Below, piece by piece: positions 58,799 through 64,000 of a stretch of 64,000 nucleotides of DNA. Source of the DNA: Fremontodendron californicum (Eukaryota > Streptophyta > Magnoliopsida > Malvales > Malvaceae); contig JAULJL010000015.1 of the NCBI GenBank assembly GCA_030761205.1, positions 4,068,001 to 4,132,000 on the forward strand. The letters are read 5' to 3'. Made by a program: the position numbers and the translations under genes. Each line of letters opens with the position of its first letter. The stretch's first letter is position 1. Under the pieces are notes generated by a model that was given only the letters and a program-made list of their open reading frames with translations, was not told where the DNA came from and made no database searches.

Positions 58799-59047
58799 GA
58801 CCTGCTCATGGGCCGGGCCTGGGCAGGATATTTTTAATCCGGGCCGGCCCTGCCCGAAACAGTATTTTTTTAAATTATAATAATATTATTTTATTTAAAT
58901 TTAATTATAAAAATATATAAAAAATAAAAAAATATTTTTTTTTTAATATTATGAACAGTGAATTTGAGCCTATCGGGCCAGGCCTGAGTAAAAATTTTGA
59001 AAAAAAATTGGACAGCGGCCCTGTCCGGCCCGACCCATTAGCAGGTC
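58799..59047. mobile_element. 249-bp GC-ended MITE, second pass
   Basis: Identical to 19769-20017, TA-flanked. Confidence 0.7.
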
Positions 59048-60870
59048 TATTTAAGATCAAAACTGTTTGTCAGAGACAAGGACCAAAATTTTCATAATTA
59101 GGTTAAAGAATTGATATGTATCTATTTATTAATTAATTAATTTGTTAATATATAAATATATTTTATTATGATATAATGGTGGAGTTTTTAGATTTCACAT
59201 TATATAAAATAAATTTTTTAACATTTAATGATAATAATATTTTATTATAACTTAATTAAAGAACCAAAGATTTTGATATTTCCTCTTTAATTTCCAACTT
59301 AAAAAGAAAAAAAAAATTAAGAACATCCTTTTTGTTAAAAACACAAATTCAAGAAAAGTAAAGCTAATTTTTTTGGCATTGGAATTGCGCCAAAATTACA
59401 ACGAAAATAATAAATATGATTGAGATTATCAATTTTCTGTTATTTTTGAAAATATGAATTTGAAAATTTAGATTTTATTTATTATATATTTGTGAGAATA
59501 AAATGCATACATTGTATATAAATTAGTTAAAATTCAATATGATTATATATTTAAAAGGTATAAAAACATGAATCTCAAATTCACAAATACCTGGAGTATT
59601 TCAAATTTACCACTAAATAAGCAAATTCATGAATTTGAAAAATAATCATGAATGTTATATTTACAAGTGTCTTATTACACAATTTATATTATTTTTTAAA
59701 TCAAAATCTATATTTTAAAATTTAAATTCTCAAACGCAACTTTTAAAAAAATAATTAAGAATATACTTTTAAGGTGGTATTTTTAATCATAAATTTAAAG
59801 AGTTAAACGTCTATGAAACTATACTTTACAACATGCTTATAAATCCTCTCTAAATCACTTATTTCACCTAAAATACCATATTGTTCATTGCATACTTGGA
59901 TATTAATTAGTTGGTCAAAGTATATATTCTTTTCGTTTCATTATATTTGTCTTTTATTGATTATTTAGATTAAATGCATTTAACTTTGATTATTATTTTA
60001 ATAAAATCATAAAATAATAAAAAATTTAAAATAAAATTTTGAAAACTTTAAAATACATTTTTATTTTTTAATTCAATATAATATTTTATAAAATAATAAT
60101 CCATATTTAATTTGTTTGATAGAAAAATCAAACAGAGAAAATCAAAAGAAATATATGGAGTATATATATAGAGTCTGTTTTTGATACAATAACGATAAAA
60201 TTTTTTATTTTAAAAACGGATTAAAAATCTATCACATATTTAATTTTTTTAATGAATTTTTTAATATACTTTAAAATATAAGTGTTATTTTATTATTTCA
60301 CTTATGAAATCTAAAAACTCCATTATTGATGGATAATTTTTCATATATATTATTTTTATCGTTTAATTGTTATCTATTAACTAATATCTATGTATATCAT
60401 AATACAGTTTTTGAAAAAGAAAGATTTCGAAATGAAAAATATTTATTACTGAGTCAAATTTTATATATATCAAACTAATATGAAAAACTTGTTCTTAAAC
60501 TTTTTGTATTGTTCTATATTTTTTAACAATGAAAAACTTTAAACTATGTATCGATTTGGAAGGCAAATGCATTTTTTAAAAGATATATTATAAAAGTCTT
60601 GAATATAATATGAAGTAGTAGCGAAAAAGTGTTTAAAAAGGGGGAGAGAAAAAAATAGTCGTTCAGAAAAGAAAAAGGTAAAACGGAAACGTTTCACTCT
60701 TTCAGGAAACAGTGAACAAGTGGAGCAACATCACATGCCAATTGGCAATTAGTCCATCCCTTACATCGATTAACAGTAAAAAGTAGATTCCTATACATCA
60801 CATCACATTAGAATATTTCCGTCTCATCAATGATCAGGATCTTGATGATCGTCGCTAGTTATCCAACACC

Positions 60871-60879
60871 TATAAAATA
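60871..60879 (+). promoter_or_regulatory. Candidate TATA box of the J-domain fragment, second pass
   Basis: TATAAAATA, identical to 21841-21849. Confidence 0.6.
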
Positions 60880-61006
60880 TCCGAGCGTTTCACACCCAAA
60901 AACTTCCCCAATATTACCAGAAATAAAAAAAAACAAAAAAAAAAAAACTTAAAAACACCGGAAGCTAAAAAACCATGAGGCGACTCAGCCCCACCAATTT
61001 ACAGAA

Positions 61007-61438
61007 ATGCAGGGTGATGAAGCCAGACTCTTGCTAGGCTTCCCCCCTAATTCTCGCCTACTCCTTCTCAGGTTTTTATTTTATTTTTAATTTTTAATTA
61101 ATTCCTTTTTCACCTTTTATTTCGCTCTTAAATCTTGATTTTTAGGATTTTTTTAACCTCATTTTGTTGCTGTTGTTGTTGACTTGGATTGAAATTTATG
61201 AATTTGAGTTGTTTTCCTTTTGGAGATTTTAGATTTGATTGCTTGCTTTCAATCAGTTAGACTAACAGATATCCTCGATTTTTCTTTTTTTAGTTTATGA
61301 ATCTGTAAATTTATTTATATTTTTAATGAATTTTGATTCGGTTAAGTTAAAGCAGCTTATAGAAAGAAAGTATGGGAGTCGCATCCTGACTTGTTTCCAG
61401 TTCACGAAAAGCCTTCGGCGGAGTCTAAGTTCAAGTTG
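61007..61438 (+). pseudogene. J-domain gene 5' fragment, second pass
   Basis: Identical to 21977-22408; HPD at 61382-61390. Confidence 0.65.
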
Positions 61439-62333
61439 GTAAGCATCGATATGCCTTTAAACATTTGATCGTTATTTTTATATACTTTGATTGGAGTGCA
61501 GAAATTCTTTGGTACCGGCTTTGAATATTGAATTGGGTTTGTAAAATCTGCTTGTTGCTATATAGGTTTTAGCTTATTAGTGACACGCTTTGTAGGGAAT
61601 TGAAAAGGAACCGTTGGAGCATGTTGAGATAAGTTTAAGCGTTTTAGAGGTTGATTTGAACAAACAAAGCATTTTTACAATTTAAGGGTGGAGTGATTTG
61701 AGGGCTTAGAGCAGTTTAGTGAATGTTAGTAATTCTACTCTATCTAGAATCTATTACCTGGGAAGTCTTTCTTAGTACTTTTTGCTACTATTGTAATTCA
61801 TGGAGGAAGCTGGATTGCTTAGGGATTTGCATCTTGTTTTGGTTAAATTCATGGTGCAAGTAATGATTTGTAATAGTATGTTCTGGTGAGTAATTATATC
61901 TGTTAGTATTTTATATTATTTCATAAGTTCTTTGGATTTATAAATGTTTAACCTATCAAAGTCTGACCCTCCAAACAATAAAATAATCCAAATGATTTTT
62001 TTTTTTTTTAAATTTATTTTTGCAGTGCCTGCATTGTTGGTTCCCCCCTCACCTGTTACTTTGATGATTAGCTCAGGCTTGCTTTAAGGACTCGTGCAAT
62101 GATTTTGGGGAATAAAAGTAAGCGAACTCGATCTTTGAGGGATATGCAACAGGAGATTTGCAGTTGGAAAGGGATTTCCAGCGTTTTAAAACGGAAAATT
62201 CACTGTATGGCTGAAATTTAATTATAGTGTGCTGATTTTAACAATTTCGGCTCACTTTTATTTATTTTAACTTTTTAATTCAATCATGAACAGCCTCATG
62301 ATATAAAGTTTCTGCTCTTGTGCTACTTACCAA

Positions 62334-64000
62334 ATGGTTGAAGAGAAGGCCCCACTTCGGTCCACAGGATATGTTGACCCTGGATGGGAGCATGGGATTG
62401 CTCAAGATGAAAGGAAAAAGAAGGTTAAATGCAACTATTGTGGCAAAGTAGTCAGTGGTGGAATATTCAGATTGAAGCAACATTTGGCCAGATTGTCTGG
62501 AGAAGTTACTCACTGTGAAAAGGTTCATGAAGAAGTATGCTTGAATATGAGAAAAAACCTGGAAGGATGCCGTTCTGGTCGAAAACGAAGGCAATCAGAA
62601 TATGAACAGGCTGCTCTAAGTTTCCAATCTAATGAGTACAACGATGGAGAAGAAGCATCCGCAGGTTATAACCACAAAGGCAAGAAAGTGATGGGTGACC
62701 AGAACTTGGTTATCAAGTTTACCCCTCTTCGATCATTAGGATATGTCGACCCAGGATGGGAATATTGTGTTGCTCAAGATGAAAAGAAGAAAAGAGTAAA
62801 ATGCAACTATTGTGAAAAAATAATAAGTGGGGGCATAAATCGGTTTAAACAACATCTTGCTAGGATCCCTGGAGAAGTTGCATGTTGTGAAAAGGCGCCT
62901 GAGGAGGTATATCTCAAAATCAAAGAAAACATGAAATGGCACCGTACTGGCAGAAGGCATAGAAAACCTGATATCAAGGAGATATCCACTTTCTACTTGC
63001 ACTCAGATAATGAGGATGAAGGTGGAGAGGAGGACAGGTATTTGCAATGTCTAAGTAAGGATATACTGGCTATTGATGATAAAGTTTCTGACAGTGACAT
63101 TAGAAATAATGTCAGAGGCAGATCTCCCTGTAGTAGTGGCAATGGTGCTGAGCTACTACTTAAAAGATCAAGACTGGATTCAGTATTTTTAAAGTCGCTA
63201 AAAAATCAGACATCAGCGCACTACAAACAAACAAGAGCAAAAATAGGGTTTGAGAAGAAAACTCGGAGGGAAGTGATAACTGCTATCTGCAAATTCTTTT
63301 ATCATGCAGGAATCCCTTCTAATGCAGCAAACTCTCCATATTTCCATAAAATGCTTGAACTGGTTGGTCAGTATGGGCAAGGTTTGCAAGGTCCGTCAAG
63401 TCAACTGATATCTGGCTGTTTCCTTCAGGAGGAGATTGCTAATATTAAGGAGTATTTAGCGGAGTTTAAGGCATCTTGGGCAATTACTGGTTGTTCTGTT
63501 ATGGTTGACAGTTGGAATGATGCACAGGGGAGGACGCTGATTAACTTTTTGGTCTCTTGCCCTCGTGGTGTTTATTTTCTCTCTTCTGTTGATGCAACTG
63601 ATATGATAGAAGATGCAGCTAATCTCTTCAAGTTGTTAGACAAAGCAGTGGATGAGGTTGGCGAGGAATATGTTGTCCAGGTTATATATCTTTACTATTG
63701 TTTCTCTGTGAAATCTACTTTTATATCTGTGTGTGTGCATTCTGCTGAGCTGTTTCCCTCATAACTTTCAAAGCAGGTGATCACTAGGAACACTTCGAGT
63801 TTCAGGAATGCTGGAAAGATGCTTGAAGAGAAAAGGAGAAATTTATTTTGGACGCCATGTGCTGTTTATTGCTTTGATAGACTGCTTGAGGATTTTGTGA
63901 ATATAAAATGGGTGGGAGAATGCATAGATAAAGCAAAAAAGGTTACAAGGTTTATTTATAACAATACCTGGTTGTTGAATTTTATGAAGAAAGAATTTAC
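62334..64000 (+). CDS. Tandem BED-finger hAT-like gene, second pass, cut by the window end
   Basis: Identical to 23304-24970: exon 1 is 62334-63680, and exon 2 starts at 63777 and runs off the window. Whether this pass also ends in the channel fragment cannot be seen. Confidence 0.85.

Larger units (their letters stand above)
39031..64000. repeat. Second pass of the 39,030-bp perfect repeat, cut by the window end
   Basis: This block is identical in sequence and orientation to 1-24970; add 39,030 to any coordinate below 24970 to find its twin. It ends inside exon 2 of the hAT-like gene only because the window stops. Non-coding stretches here hold exactly what is described for the first pass: 45991-47229, 47620-49464, 54532-55165, 57081-58798 and 59048-60870 have no gene that I can support. 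Confidence 0.97.

Overview
The window is nuclear DNA of a flowering plant, most likely a eudicot. It is AT-rich, its genes are split by GT-AG introns, and it carries plant-specific families (a RADIALIS-like MYB, a type I pectin methylesterase, a two-pore K+ channel) plus many short inverted-repeat transposons. I suspect a malvid, but this sequence does not settle the species.

The dominant feature is a 39,030-bp perfect period: bases 1-24,970 recur as 39,031-64,000, with no difference in any stretch I compared, including a 19-G run and AT microsatellites. The window is therefore about 1.64 turns of one unit. It is a very recent tandem duplication, a circular molecule written past its origin, or an assembly duplicate. 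The 39,030/39,031 position lies inside an older diverged 5-kb repeat (module R) and is contiguous with it, so it is not a crude join.

Unit layout: the tail of module R (R2, 1-945); an AT-rich repeat S (1057-2085) holding a 375-bp foldback MITE; module R copy R1 (2090-6960) with a decayed PB1-bearing MUSTANG/MULE transposase-like gene; a RADIALIS-like MYB gene (minus, 8200-8589); a mitochondrial peptide-chain release factor 1 gene with 11 exons and 422 codons (minus, 11271-14555); a two-exon pectinesterase (minus, 16192-17949); then a head-to-tail series of three partial genes on the plus strand. These are the 5' end of a J-domain gene (21977-22408), a two-BED-finger hAT-like gene lacking its 3' end (23304-25903), and the 3' half of a two-pore K+ channel gene (25939-27307). 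A hAT-type MITE, local tandem repeats and a second copy of S follow. Next comes a four-exon gene for a secreted 491-aa protein of unknown function (32236-34414), and the unit closes with module R copy R2 (34903 onward). The second pass (39,031-64,000) repeats everything up to the middle of the hAT-like gene.

The genes do not form a pathway. The intact ones (release factor, pectinesterase, secreted protein) are ordinary housekeeping or cell-wall genes. The interest lies in the architecture: perfect long-range duplication anchored in older direct repeats, two transposase-like pseudogenes with complementary deletions, a three-donor gene chimera, and several MITEs with readable target-site duplications, one with a paralogous empty site in the same window.
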